Source: CAWVWF01 sp963933885 (lineage in GTDB: Bacteria > Bacteroidota > Bacteroidia > Flavobacteriales_C > GCA-002722245). From it: 17,460 nt of DNA. Numbering within the stretch: position 1 is the first letter of the stretch; every line of letters starts with the position of its first letter. The notes below the pieces were generated by a model that was given only the letters and a program-made list of their open reading frames with translations, made no database searches and had not been told where the DNA came from. The translations under genes and the position numbers were made by a program. Positions 1-6,903 of the stretch are shown piece after piece. The DNA is taken from assembly GCA_963933885.1 (NCBI GenBank), contig CAWVWF010000057.1:1-17460 (forward strand). Direction: 5' to 3'.

Positions 1-79
1 TACTAAGTTTTTTCTCTTTAGATTGCAAAACCTTTTCGCGTAATTTTGTCCGCTCTCCATAAAAATTAACGTGATCCAT
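1..79 (-). CDS. Partial gene of unknown identity (N-terminal 26 residues)
   Basis: Only the first 26 codons are inside the window. They start at an ATG at 77-79 and read MDHVNFYGERTKLREKVLQS followed by KEKKLS. An in-frame TAA lies six codons upstream, so this ATG is the first possible one in the frame. The sequence AGGAG sits 5 nt before the start, a classical Shine-Dalgarno sequence that none of the other genes here has. The peptide is hydrophilic and lysine-rich, with no signal peptide or membrane segment in the visible part. It lies 89 nt after the eno stop codon and beyond the eno terminator, so it probably has its own promoter; I could not find a convincing one. I do not recognise the family. 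It does not look like citrate synthase, which I would expect as a neighbour of eno in some flavobacteria. Confidence 0.55.
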   Translation of the reverse strand, partial: MDHVNFYGERTKLREKVLQSKEKKLS

Positions 80-114
80 AAAGACTCCTGAAAATTAATT
101 AGAAAAAAAGACAT

Positions 115-149
115 AAAAAAAAGGCTCTTGTTTAAAACAAGAGCCTTTT
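115..149 (-). terminator. Rho-independent terminator after eno
   Basis: A 12-bp perfect stem (119-130 with 138-149, core GGCTCTTG/CAAGAGCC) closes a 7-nt loop. On the minus strand it is followed by a run of eight T (complement of 115-122). It begins 18 nt after the eno stop. Because T residues (146-149) also flank the other side, it could act weakly on the plus strand too, but there is no plus-strand gene to end here. Confidence 0.9.
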
Positions 150-167
150 AAATATAGATTAATTATT

Positions 168-1454
168 CTAAACGAATTTTAAATCTTTTCCTAAGTACTG
201 AGCAGAAGATCCTAATTGTTCTTCAATTCTAAGTAATTGGTTATATTTTGCAATACGATCAGTTCTTGAAGCAGAACCAGTTTTGATTTGACCTGTGTTT
301 AATGCAACAGATAAATCAGCAATAGTAACATCTTCAGTTTCACCTGATCTATGAGACATAACAGAAGTATAAGACGCTCTGTGCGCCATTTCAACTGCAT
401 TGATAGTTTCAGTTAAAGAACCTATTTGATTAACTTTTACTAAAATTGAGTTTGCAATATTTTGATCGATACCTTGCTTTAAACGCTCAACGTTGGTAAC
501 AAATAAATCATCTCCTACTAATTGAATTTTATCACCTAAAACGTTAGTTAATTCTTTCCAACCTTTCCAGTCATCCTCATCTAAACCATCTTCGATAGAA
601 ATAATTGGGTATTTAGCACATAAATCTGCCCATACACTAACCATGTCAGAAGAAGTTAATTTTTCTCCAGTTGATTTATGTAAATGATACATACCTTCAT
701 CTTTTAAATAGAATTCAGCTGCTGCAGCATCCATAGTAATGTAAACTTCTTCACCTGGCTTGTAACCAGCTTTTTCGATAGCTTCCATGATAACCTCTAA
801 AGCCTCTTCGTTAGATCCTAAATTTGGAGCAAATCCACCTTCATCACCAACGTTAGTACTCATTCCTCTACCTTTCAATACATCCTTAAGGTTATGGAAG
901 ATTTCAGTTCCCATTCTTAAAGCATGAGAAAACGATTCAGCTCCAACTGGAGAGATCATGAACTCTTGAAAATCAATAGAGTTATCAGCATGAGAACCAC
1001 CATTGATAATATTCATCATTGGAATAGGTAAAGTGTTAGCATTAACACCACCAACATACTTATATAATGGTAAACCAGAATTATCAGCAGCACATTTAGC
1101 AACAGCTAAAGAAGCTCCTAAAATTGAATTAGCTCCTAAGTTTCCTTTGTTAGCTGTTCCATCTAATGCAATCATAGCTGCATCAATTTCATTCTGATCG
1201 TAAATATGCTTCCCTACTAAAACTTCGTTTAATACAGTATTCACATTTTCAACAGCTTTTAAAACTCCTTTACCTAAGTAAGTTCCTTTATCACCATCTC
1301 TTAATTCAACTGCTTCATGAATTCCAGTAGAAGCTCCTGAAGGAACTGCTGCTCTACCAAAAACACCATTTTCAGTGATTACCTCGACTTCTACAGTAGG
1401 ATTACCTCTGGAATCTAGGATTTGTCTTGCGTGTACTTTTGCTATGTAACTCAT
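168..1454 (-). CDS. eno: Enolase (phosphopyruvate hydratase)
   Basis: Converts 2-phosphoglycerate to phosphoenolpyruvate in glycolysis and the reverse in gluconeogenesis; cytoplasmic, Mg-dependent, and in many bacteria also part of the RNA degradosome (not implied here). The protein has 428 aa, the usual bacterial length. The N-terminal motif ARQILDSRGNPTVEVEV is at about 9-25. The Mg ligands by family alignment are Asp242, Glu288 and Asp315; the acid/base pair is Glu205 (in GDEGGF) and Lys340; the enolase signature SVMSHRSGETED is at 364-375. All key residues are present. The ATG lies 4 nt after the carA stop, so the two are almost certainly co-transcribed, and no separate promoter fits in the gap. 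A terminator follows at 115-149. Confidence 0.98.
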   Translation of the reverse strand: MSYIAKVHARQILDSRGNPTVEVEVITENGVFGRAAVPSGASTGIHEAVELRDGDKGTYLGKGVLKAVENVNTVLNEVLVGKHIYDQNEIDAAMIALDGTANKGNLGANSILGASLAVAKCAADNSGLPLYKYVGGVNANTLPIPMMNIINGGSHADNSIDFQEFMISPVGAESFSHALRMGTEIFHNLKDVLKGRGMSTNVGDEGGFAPNLGSNEEALEVIMEAIEKAGYKPGEEVYITMDAAAAEFYLKDEGMYHLHKSTGEKLTSSDMVSVWADLCAKYPIISIEDGLDEDDWKGWKELTNVLGDKIQLVGDDLFVTNVERLKQGIDQNIANSILVKVNQIGSLTETINAVEMAHRASYTSVMSHRSGETEDVTIADLSVALNTGQIKTGSASRTDRIAKYNQLLRIEEQLGSSAQYLGKDLKFV

Positions 1455-1458
1455 ATCT

Positions 1459-2580
1459 TTATACTGTTTGTTTTTCTTTTACTAATTTAATATTGTCCAC
1501 AAATTGATTAAATAAATATCTAGAATCATGTGGACCAGGTGAAGCCTCAGGATGGAACTGAACAGAAAAAACAGATTTGTTTTTCATTCTTAAACCAGCA
1601 AGAGTATTATCATTTAAATGTAGGTGTGTAATTACAACATTATCATTTGCCTCAGCATCTTCAATTTTTACTACAAAACCATGGTTCTGAGAAGTAACTT
1701 CACATTTACCCGTTTCTTCATTACGAACAGGATGATTACAACCTCTATGTCCATTATGCATTTTGAATGTAGATAAACCTAAAGCAGTTGAGATCATCTG
1801 ATGACCTAAACATATTCCGAAAACAGGATAGTCAGAATCAATAACTTTCTTAACTTCAGCTTGAACATCTTGCATTGAAGCAGGATCTCCAGGTCCATTG
1901 GAAAGAAAAATTCCATCAGGTTCCCAAGCTTTTAACTCTTCAAAAGAAGTATTATGAGGGAATACCTTCATATAAACATTTCTTTCTGCCAAACATTTCA
2001 AGATATTTTTCTTAACTCCTAAATCAAGTACTGCAACTTTGTAATTGGATTTTTCATCACCAACGAAATAAGGATCAATACATGAAACTTTTGAGGCTAA
2101 TTCCAAACCGTCCATTGAAGGTGCTTTTAAAAGCTGTTCCTTTAATTTCTCAACGTCTAATTCATCAGATGAAATAATTGCATTCATAGCACCTTTATCT
2201 CTAATATATCTAACTAAAGATCTAGTATCAATATCAGAAATAGAAACCATAGCTTCACTTTCAAAAGAACTTTGCAATGAATCATCTCCTCCAGCTCTAC
2301 TAAAATAAGGAGAGAAGCTTTTACAAACCATTCCTGCAATTTTCATAGAATCAGATTCTATTTCTTCATTAGCAACACCATAGTTACCAATGTGAGAAGT
2401 AGTCATAACTACAATTTGATTATAATAAGAAGGATCAGTAAATATCTCTTGATATCCAGTCATCCCTGTATTAAAACAAATCTCACCTGTAGTGGTACCA
2501 ATTTTACCAGCTGCCTTTCCATGGAAAACTTTTCCATCTTCTAAAACCAATACAGCTTTCTTTTTCGCTACGTATTTCAT
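1459..2580 (-). CDS. carA: Carbamoyl phosphate synthase small (glutaminase) subunit
   Basis: Hydrolyses glutamine and passes ammonia to the large subunit CarB for carbamoyl phosphate synthesis, which feeds pyrimidine and arginine biosynthesis. The protein has 373 aa. Residues 1 to about 180 form the CarA-specific N-terminal domain (motif FNTGMTGYQEIFTDPSY at 36-52). Residues from about 182 form a class I glutamine amidotransferase domain, with nucleophile Cys257 in FGICLGHQ and the His343/Glu345 pair in QFHPEASPGP. The catalytic triad is complete. carB is not in the window and must lie elsewhere, so the two subunits are encoded apart. The gene starts 88 nt after rplQ, beyond the r-protein terminator, and is followed 4 nt later by eno. 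A candidate promoter -7 element sits at 2601-2608. Confidence 0.97.
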   Translation of the reverse strand: MKYVAKKKAVLVLEDGKVFHGKAAGKIGTTTGEICFNTGMTGYQEIFTDPSYYNQIVVMTTSHIGNYGVANEEIESDSMKIAGMVCKSFSPYFSRAGGDDSLQSSFESEAMVSISDIDTRSLVRYIRDKGAMNAIISSDELDVEKLKEQLLKAPSMDGLELASKVSCIDPYFVGDEKSNYKVAVLDLGVKKNILKCLAERNVYMKVFPHNTSFEELKAWEPDGIFLSNGPGDPASMQDVQAEVKKVIDSDYPVFGICLGHQMISTALGLSTFKMHNGHRGCNHPVRNEETGKCEVTSQNHGFVVKIEDAEANDNVVITHLHLNDNTLAGLRMKNKSVFSVQFHPEASPGPHDSRYLFNQFVDNIKLVKEKQTV

Positions 2581-2600
2581 AAAATCTAATTACTGAAGTG

Positions 2601-2608
2601 CAAAAATA
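2601..2608 (-). promoter_or_regulatory. Candidate Bacteroidota -7 promoter element for carA-eno
   Basis: The minus strand reads TATTTTTG, an exact match to the Bacteroidota primary sigma -7 consensus TAnnTTTG. It lies 20 nt before the carA ATG, which would give a 5' leader of roughly 10-15 nt. The upstream -33 TTG element is not clear at the expected spacing, where the sequence belongs to the terminator hairpin, so this is a tentative call. It directly abuts the T-run of the r-protein terminator. Confidence 0.4.
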
Positions 2609-2643
2609 AAAAAAAAGGATAATGTATAAAACATTATCCTTTT
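2608..2643 (-). terminator. Rho-independent terminator closing the r-protein operon
   Basis: A 13-bp perfect stem (2613-2625 with 2631-2643) closes the 5-nt loop ATAAA. On the minus strand it is followed by nine T (complement of 2608-2616), then TATTTTT. It lies 25 nt after the rplQ stop codon, between rplQ and carA, and so separates the long r-protein transcription unit from carA-eno. Confidence 0.88.
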
Positions 2644-2668
2644 AAATTTTATTAACGAATTGTAAACA

Positions 2669-3217
2669 TTATTCTGCTTTACCTTCGTCTTTTTTAGAAT
2701 CTTTCTTAGGTGCTTCAACTTTAACTTCTTTTTCAGAAACTTCAGCTTTTACATCTTCAACTACATCAGAAGCATCTACAACAGTTTCTGTTGCAACAGC
2801 TTTCTTAGTAGTTCTTCTTCTAGACTTCTTCTTAGGTGCTTCAGTAGTTAATAAGTTTTCGTTGTAATCAACCAACTCAATTAAACACATATCTGCATTA
2901 TCTCCTAAACGCGTTCCAGTTTTAAGAATTCTAGTGTATCCACCTGGACGATCAGCAACTTTAGTTGCGATTTCACCAAACAATTCTTGAACTGCATCTT
3001 TCTTTTGAAGGTAACTAAAAACAACTCTTCTAGAGTGACTTGAATCTGTTTTAGCCTTTGTAATTAAAGGTTCAACAAATAAACGAAGTGCTTTCGCTTT
3101 AGCTAAAGTAGTATTAATTCTTTTATGTTGAATTAAACTAACTGCCATGTTAGTTAACAAAGCCTTTCTATGACCTTTTTGTCTTCCTAAATGGTTAAAC
3201 TTTTTACCGTGTCTCAT
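2669..3217 (-). CDS. rplQ: 50S ribosomal protein L17, with long charged tail
   Basis: Large-subunit protein near the peptide exit tunnel. Residues 1 to about 118 are the conserved L17 core (MRHGKKFNHLGRQKGHRKAL at the start, and DRPGGYTRILKTGTRLGDNA at 89-108). The protein is 182 aa against 127 aa in E. coli. The extra residues, about 121-182, form a low-complexity tail with a basic block (129-139, KKKSRRRTTKK), an acidic stretch (about 148-165) and a Lys/Asp/Glu-rich end. I infer that the tail is disordered. Such tails on L17 are known in Bacteroidota. This is the last gene of the r-protein unit, 40 nt after rpoA, with two small hairpins in that gap, and it is followed by the terminator at 2608-2643. 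Confidence 0.97.
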   Translation of the reverse strand: MRHGKKFNHLGRQKGHRKALLTNMAVSLIQHKRINTTLAKAKALRLFVEPLITKAKTDSSHSRRVVFSYLQKKDAVQELFGEIATKVADRPGGYTRILKTGTRLGDNADMCLIELVDYNENLLTTEAPKKKSRRRTTKKAVATETVVDASDVVEDVKAEVSEKEVKVEAPKKDSKKDEGKAE

Positions 3218-3247
3218 ACTTATGAGTATTAAGGAGTATAAAACTCC
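3216..3247 (-). promoter_or_regulatory. Two small hairpins at the rplQ start
   Basis: In the rpoA-rplQ gap the minus strand reads GGAGT-TTTAT-ACTCC (3247-3233), then ATACT-CATA-AGTAT (3229-3216, counting the AT of the start codon at 3217-3216). Each is a 5-bp perfect stem. The second stem buries the first two bases of the rplQ ATG. The GAGT of the first stem could instead pair with the ACTC of the second, which would free the start. This is a structural observation only; the stems are short and function is unproven. Confidence 0.3.
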
Positions 3248-3257
3248 AAATTCGTTA

Positions 3258-4247
3258 TTATTCTTTGTCTAAATACTTTGATACATTCATTCCGAATGAT
3301 AATCCTTTACTAATAACTAATTCTTCTAGTTCAGTTAAAGATTTCTTACCGAAGTTTCTGAACTTCAATAAATCATTCTTATTGTATGACACCAAATCAC
3401 CTAATGTTTCAACATCTGCAGCCTTTAAACAATTTAAAGCTCTTACAGATAAATCCATATCAACTAATTTTGATTTTAAAAGCTGACGCATATGTAATGA
3501 AGTTTCATCAAACTCTTCAGCAGCAGATTTCTCTTCTGTATCCAATGTGATTTTCTCATCGGAAAACAACATAAAGTGATGAATCAATATTTTCGCAGCT
3601 TCTTTTAAAGCATCCTTAGGATGTATAGAACCATCAGTCTTAATATTTACAACTAATTTTTCGTAATCCGTTTTTTGTTCAACTCTGAAGTTTTCAACAC
3701 TATAGTTTACATTCTTTATTGGAGTGTAAATAGAATCGATAGCAACCGTTCCTACTGGAGCGTTAGCTTGTTTGTTTTCTTCAGCTGGAACATAACCTCT
3801 ACCTTTTTCGATCGTTACTTCCATATCGATCTTTACTGAAGGCTCCATGTTACAAATAACATGATCAGGGTTTAAAACTTGATATCCAGAAATAAATGTA
3901 CCTATATCACCTGCAGTTAATTGCTCTTTTCCTGTAATAGAAACAGCAACCTTCTCACTTTCTACATCATCGATTTGTTTTTTAAATCGAACTTGCTTTA
4001 AGTTTAAGATAATTTCAGTAACATCTTCAACCACTCCTTTCATAGTAGAGAATTCGTGATTCACGCCCTCCATTTTGATTGAAGTAATTGCAAAACCTTC
4101 AAGTGATGACAATAAGATTCTTCTTAATGCATTACCGATAGTTAAACCAAAACCTGGTTCCAATGGTCTAAATTCAAATTGACCAACGAAATCATCAGAT
4201 TCGATCATTATAACCTTATCAGGTTTTTGAAATGATAAAATTGCCAT
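3258..4247 (-). CDS. rpoA: DNA-directed RNA polymerase subunit alpha
   Basis: Dimerises to form the platform for beta and beta' assembly; its C-terminal domain binds upstream DNA and regulators. The protein has 329 aa, the E. coli length. The N-terminal domain spans about 1-230, with the dimer and beta-contact motif GFGLTIGNALRRILLSSLEG at 32-51. An acidic linker (about 236-250) leads to the C-terminal helix-hairpin-helix domain at about 256-320. Arg269 in DLSVRALNCLKAADV aligns with E. coli Arg265, which contacts DNA, and FGKKSLTELEEL is also present. It lies 28 nt after rpsD and 40 nt before rplQ, the standard alpha-operon position. Nothing is missing. Confidence 0.98.
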   Translation of the reverse strand: MAILSFQKPDKVIMIESDDFVGQFEFRPLEPGFGLTIGNALRRILLSSLEGFAITSIKMEGVNHEFSTMKGVVEDVTEIILNLKQVRFKKQIDDVESEKVAVSITGKEQLTAGDIGTFISGYQVLNPDHVICNMEPSVKIDMEVTIEKGRGYVPAEENKQANAPVGTVAIDSIYTPIKNVNYSVENFRVEQKTDYEKLVVNIKTDGSIHPKDALKEAAKILIHHFMLFSDEKITLDTEEKSAAEEFDETSLHMRQLLKSKLVDMDLSVRALNCLKAADVETLGDLVSYNKNDLLKFRNFGKKSLTELEELVISKGLSFGMNVSKYLDKE

Positions 4248-4275
4248 GGTATAATTCTTTTTAAAAGTTCAATTA

Positions 4276-4881
4276 TTACTTAGAATACAATTCAACAATA
4301 AGTTGAGTGTTGATATTTTCAGGTATATCAGCTCTTAAAGGAGCTTGTAAATATTTCCCTGCAACAGCACCTTTATCAAATTCTAACCATGGAAATGAAT
4401 TAGCGCTTGATGTAACAGATACCTGCACAACTTCTAATGATTTTGATTTTTCTCTAACAGCAACTATATCACCTGGTTTTAATTGGTAAGATGCGATGTT
4501 TACAACTTCACCATTAACAGTAATGTGCTTATGAGAAACTAATTGACGAGCCCCATCTCTAGTTGGAGAAACTCCAAAACGATAAACAGTATTATCTAAA
4601 CGTGACTCACAAAGCATTAATAAATTCTCACCAGTAACACCTTTTCTTCTAGATGCTTCCTTAAACAAACCTAAAAATTGCTTTTCCAATATACCATATG
4701 TATATTTTGCTTTTTGCTTCTCAGCAAGCTGCACAGCATATTCTGATTTTTTTTGTCTTCTCTTTCCATTCCCATGCATTCCTGGTGCATAAGGCTTTTT
4801 TTCCAAAGCCTTATCTGGACCAAAAATTGGTTCTTGAAATTTACGAGCTATTTTTGATTTAGGACCTGTATAACGTGCCAT
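4276..4881 (-). CDS. rpsD: 30S ribosomal protein S4
   Basis: Primary 16S rRNA-binding protein of the 30S body and a decoding-fidelity protein; in E. coli it also represses the alpha operon. The protein has 201 aa. The N-terminal rRNA-binding part (about 1-95) includes GVTGENLLMLCESRLDNTVYR at its end, followed by the S4 RNA-binding domain with DGARQLVSHKHITVNGEVVN. The C-terminus INTQLIVELYSK is typical. The N-terminal zinc-binding cysteines of some S4 proteins are absent; the only cysteine is in LLMLCESR, so this is the zinc-free form. It lies 26 nt after rpsK. I see no counterpart of the E. coli S4 leader pseudoknot before rpsM, where the gap is only 34 nt. Confidence 0.98.
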   Translation of the reverse strand: MARYTGPKSKIARKFQEPIFGPDKALEKKPYAPGMHGNGKRRQKKSEYAVQLAEKQKAKYTYGILEKQFLGLFKEASRRKGVTGENLLMLCESRLDNTVYRFGVSPTRDGARQLVSHKHITVNGEVVNIASYQLKPGDIVAVREKSKSLEVVQVSVTSSANSFPWLEFDKGAVAGKYLQAPLRADIPENINTQLIVELYSK

Positions 4882-4907
4882 AATAATTATCTTTAATAGG
4901 TAAAATA

Positions 4908-5294
4908 CTAAACTCTTCTTCTTTTCGGTGGTCTACATCCATTGTGTGGTAACGGTGTTACATCAACAATTTCCATAACTTCAATACCAGAATTGTGAAT
5001 TGCTCTAATAGCAGATTCTCTTCCTCCTCCTGGACCTTTTACGTAAACCTTAACCTTTCTTAAACCTCTTTCTAAAGCAACTTTAGAACAGTCTTCAGCA
5101 GCAACTTGTGCAGCATAAGGAGTGTTCTTTTTTGATCCTCTAAATCCTAATTTCCCTGCAGACGACCAAGATATAACTTGACCTGTAGCATTTGTTAAAG
5201 AGATAATAATGTTGTTAAAAGAAGCTCTAATGTGCGCTTCCCCAACAGGATCTACTTTAACTTTATAGGAGCTCTTTTTTGTACTCTTTGCCAT
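4908..5294 (-). CDS. rpsK: 30S ribosomal protein S11
   Basis: Binds 16S rRNA on the 30S platform near the mRNA exit, next to the site of the anti-Shine-Dalgarno sequence. The protein has 128 aa, the normal length. It shows GEAHIRASFNNIIISLTNATG near the N-terminus and the family signature running through VKVYVKGPGGGRESAIRAIHN, with the C-terminal PLPHNGCRPPKRRRV. The asparagine in HNG is the residue that becomes isoaspartate in E. coli S11. It sits 34 nt after rpsM in an AT-only gap with no detectable signal. Confidence 0.98.
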   Translation of the reverse strand: MAKSTKKSSYKVKVDPVGEAHIRASFNNIIISLTNATGQVISWSSAGKLGFRGSKKNTPYAAQVAAEDCSKVALERGLRKVKVYVKGPGGGRESAIRAIHNSGIEVMEIVDVTPLPHNGCRPPKRRRV

Positions 5295-5328
5295 AATTTA
5301 TTTATTTATATGATCCGAAACGTTACTA

Positions 5329-5706
5329 TTATTTAGTAGCTTTCTTCTTATTAGCAACAGTTTTTCTTTTTCCTTTTCTAGTTCTTGAGTTATTCTTAGT
5401 TCTCTGTCCTCTTAAAGGAAGACCAACTCTATGACGAATACCTCTATAACATCCAATGTCCATTAAACGCTTAATGCTTAATTGAACTTCTGATCTCAAT
5501 TCACCTTCAACAGTAATTTCGTCAGTAATAATGTCTCGAACTTTTTTTGTCTCATCATCAGACCAAGCTTCAACCTTAATATTTCCATCAACACCAGCTC
5601 TATCTAAAATAGCTTGCGATGAAGATCTTCCAATACCGAAGATGTAAGTTAAAGAGATAACTCCTCTTTTGTTGTCTGGAATGTCAATTCCTGCAATCCT
5701 TGCCAT
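5329..5706 (-). CDS. rpsM: 30S ribosomal protein S13
   Basis: 30S head protein that forms intersubunit bridges with L5 and contacts P-site tRNA through its basic tail. The protein has 125 aa. The N-terminus MARIAGIDIPDNKRGVISLT, the helix-hairpin-helix part (YIFGIGRSSSQAILDRAGVD) and the signature GCYRGIRHRVGLPLRGQRT are all present. The tail after about residue 103 is almost entirely Lys, Arg, Asn and Thr and ends in NKKKATK. It lies 34 nt after rpmJ. It opens the alpha-operon group, but the AT-rich gap before it holds no clear promoter or leader structure. Confidence 0.98.
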   Translation of the reverse strand: MARIAGIDIPDNKRGVISLTYIFGIGRSSSQAILDRAGVDGNIKVEAWSDDETKKVRDIITDEITVEGELRSEVQLSIKRLMDIGCYRGIRHRVGLPLRGQRTKNNSRTRKGKRKTVANKKKATK

Positions 5707-5740
5707 ACTTTAATTAATTAATAGTTTCTAAATTTAACAA

Positions 5741-5857
5741 TTACCCTTGTCTCTGCTTGAACTTTGGGTTTTTCTTGTTAATTACATAAACTCTTCCTTT
5801 TCTTTTCACGATTTTACAGTCGCTACTTCTCTTTTTTACAGATGCTCTAACTTTCAT
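5741..5857 (-). CDS. rpmJ: 50S ribosomal protein L36, zinc-free form
   Basis: Smallest large-subunit protein, which bridges 23S rRNA helices. Reading the minus strand from the ATG at 5857 gives 38 residues starting MKVRASVKKRSSDCKIVKRK and ending in KFKQRQG, then TAA. The zinc ligands of the C+ form (Cys11, Cys14, Cys27, His33 in E. coli) are reduced to Cys14 alone: position 11 is Ser, 27 is Asn and 33 is Phe. This is therefore the C- (zinc-independent) type. It lies 19 nt after infA and 34 nt before rpsM, its usual place. Confidence 0.96.
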   Translation of the reverse strand: MKVRASVKKRSSDCKIVKRKGRVYVINKKNPKFKQRQG

Positions 5858-5876
5858 AAGTGATAGTTTTCAATTC

Positions 5877-6095
5877 TTATTTATATCTAAATGTAATTCT
5901 ACCTTTAGTTAGGTCGTAAGGGGACATTTCCACCTTTACTCTATCACTAGGCAAAATCTTAATGTAGTGCATTCTCATTTTTCCAGAAATATGGGCAGTT
6001 ATTACATGTCCATTTTCTAATTCAACTCTAAACATCGCGTTTGATAATGCTTCGATTATCGTCCCGTCTTGTTCTATAGATGCCTGTTTAGCCAT
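5877..6095 (-). CDS. infA: Translation initiation factor IF-1
   Basis: Binds the ribosomal A site during initiation and helps IF-2 and IF-3. The protein has 72 aa, the usual length, and is a single S1/OB-fold domain throughout. Characteristic motifs are GTIIEALSNAMFRVELENGH (11-30), VITAHISGKMRMHYIKILP (31-49) and the C-terminus SPYDLTKGRITFRYK. It begins 3 nt after the map stop and precedes rpmJ by 19 nt, the order seen in Bacteroidota and Firmicutes. In E. coli infA lies elsewhere. Confidence 0.98.
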   Translation of the reverse strand: MAKQASIEQDGTIIEALSNAMFRVELENGHVITAHISGKMRMHYIKILPSDRVKVEMSPYDLTKGRITFRYK

Positions 6096-6098
6096 ACG

Positions 6099-6896
6099 TT
6101 ACACAATTTCTATGTTGTTTTTTTTCAACTCTTCCTCAATAAAGGCGAACGAAGATAGTACTTCTGGACCACTTTTCATAATCGCAATAGTATGTTCGAA
6201 GTGAGCACTTGGCTTAGAGTCTTGTGTCACAACACTCCAGCCATCATCTAAAAAGCTAATTTTCCTTGTTCCCATGTTAACCATTGGTTCAATTGCTAAA
6301 ACTAATCCTTCAGATAATTTTATACCTCTTCCTCTTGAACCGTAATTAGCAACTTGTGGCTCTTCATGAAGTGATTTACCAACACCATGTCCAACTAATT
6401 CACGAACAACACCGTAGTTATATTCATGTGCTTTCTGTTGGACTGCGAAACTAATATCACCTAATCTATTACCAATTCTTGCCTGTTCGATACCTTTATA
6501 TAAACTTTCCTTAGTAACTCTAAGTAATTGTTTTATCTCTTCTGCAACATCACCTACACAATAAGTATAAGCAGAATCACCAAAGAACTCATTCATAAGT
6601 ACACCACAATCAACAGAAATAATGTCACCATCATTCAACGAAGATCCGTTTGGAATCCCATGAACAACTTCATCATTAGGAGACATACATAATGTATTGG
6701 GGAAATCTTGATAACCTTTGAAAGCAGGAACGCCTCCATTATCTCGAATAAATTCTTCTGCAATCTTATCTAACTCAAGAGTTGTAACTCCTGGTTTAAT
6801 TAAACCAGCAATTACGCCATGGGTTTTTGCTACAAGTAGGGAACTTTCTCTAATTAGTTCAATCTCTTCAAGTGTTTTATATATTATACCTGACAT
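6099..6896 (-). CDS. map: Methionine aminopeptidase, type I
   Basis: Removes the initiator methionine from new proteins with small second residues. The protein has 265 aa. All five metal ligands of the pita-bread fold are visible: Asp96 (SVDCG), Asp107 (FFGDSAY), His170 (ELVGHGVGKSLHEEP), Glu203 (LAIEPM) and Glu234 (AHFEHT). The substrate-contacting His79 (VVHGIPNG) and His177 are also present. It lacks the N-terminal SH3-binding or zinc-finger extension of some type I enzymes, so it is the short form (type Ia). It starts 7 nt after secY and ends 3 nt before infA, tightly coupled. Many of the r-proteins encoded around it, with Ala or Ser at position 2, are expected substrates. The adk gene, often found between secY and map, is absent. 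Confidence 0.98.
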   Translation of the reverse strand: MSGIIYKTLEEIELIRESSLLVAKTHGVIAGLIKPGVTTLELDKIAEEFIRDNGGVPAFKGYQDFPNTLCMSPNDEVVHGIPNGSSLNDGDIISVDCGVLMNEFFGDSAYTYCVGDVAEEIKQLLRVTKESLYKGIEQARIGNRLGDISFAVQQKAHEYNYGVVRELVGHGVGKSLHEEPQVANYGSRGRGIKLSEGLVLAIEPMVNMGTRKISFLDDGWSVVTQDSKPSAHFEHTIAIMKSGPEVLSSFAFIEEELKKNNIEIV

Positions 6897-6903
6897 ATAT
6901 AAA

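Noticed and set aside
1003..1197. Plus-strand open frames inside eno, rpoA, rpsD, map, rplB/rplW, rplD and rplC (this one as example)
   Set aside because: All lie antisense to highly conserved genes, show no family motifs and have no flanking signals. They result from the low GC content and codon pattern of the true genes.
5707..5740. Promoter or S4-binding leader before rpsM
   Set aside because: The 34-nt gap is AT-rich with no TAnnTTTG element and no stable fold.
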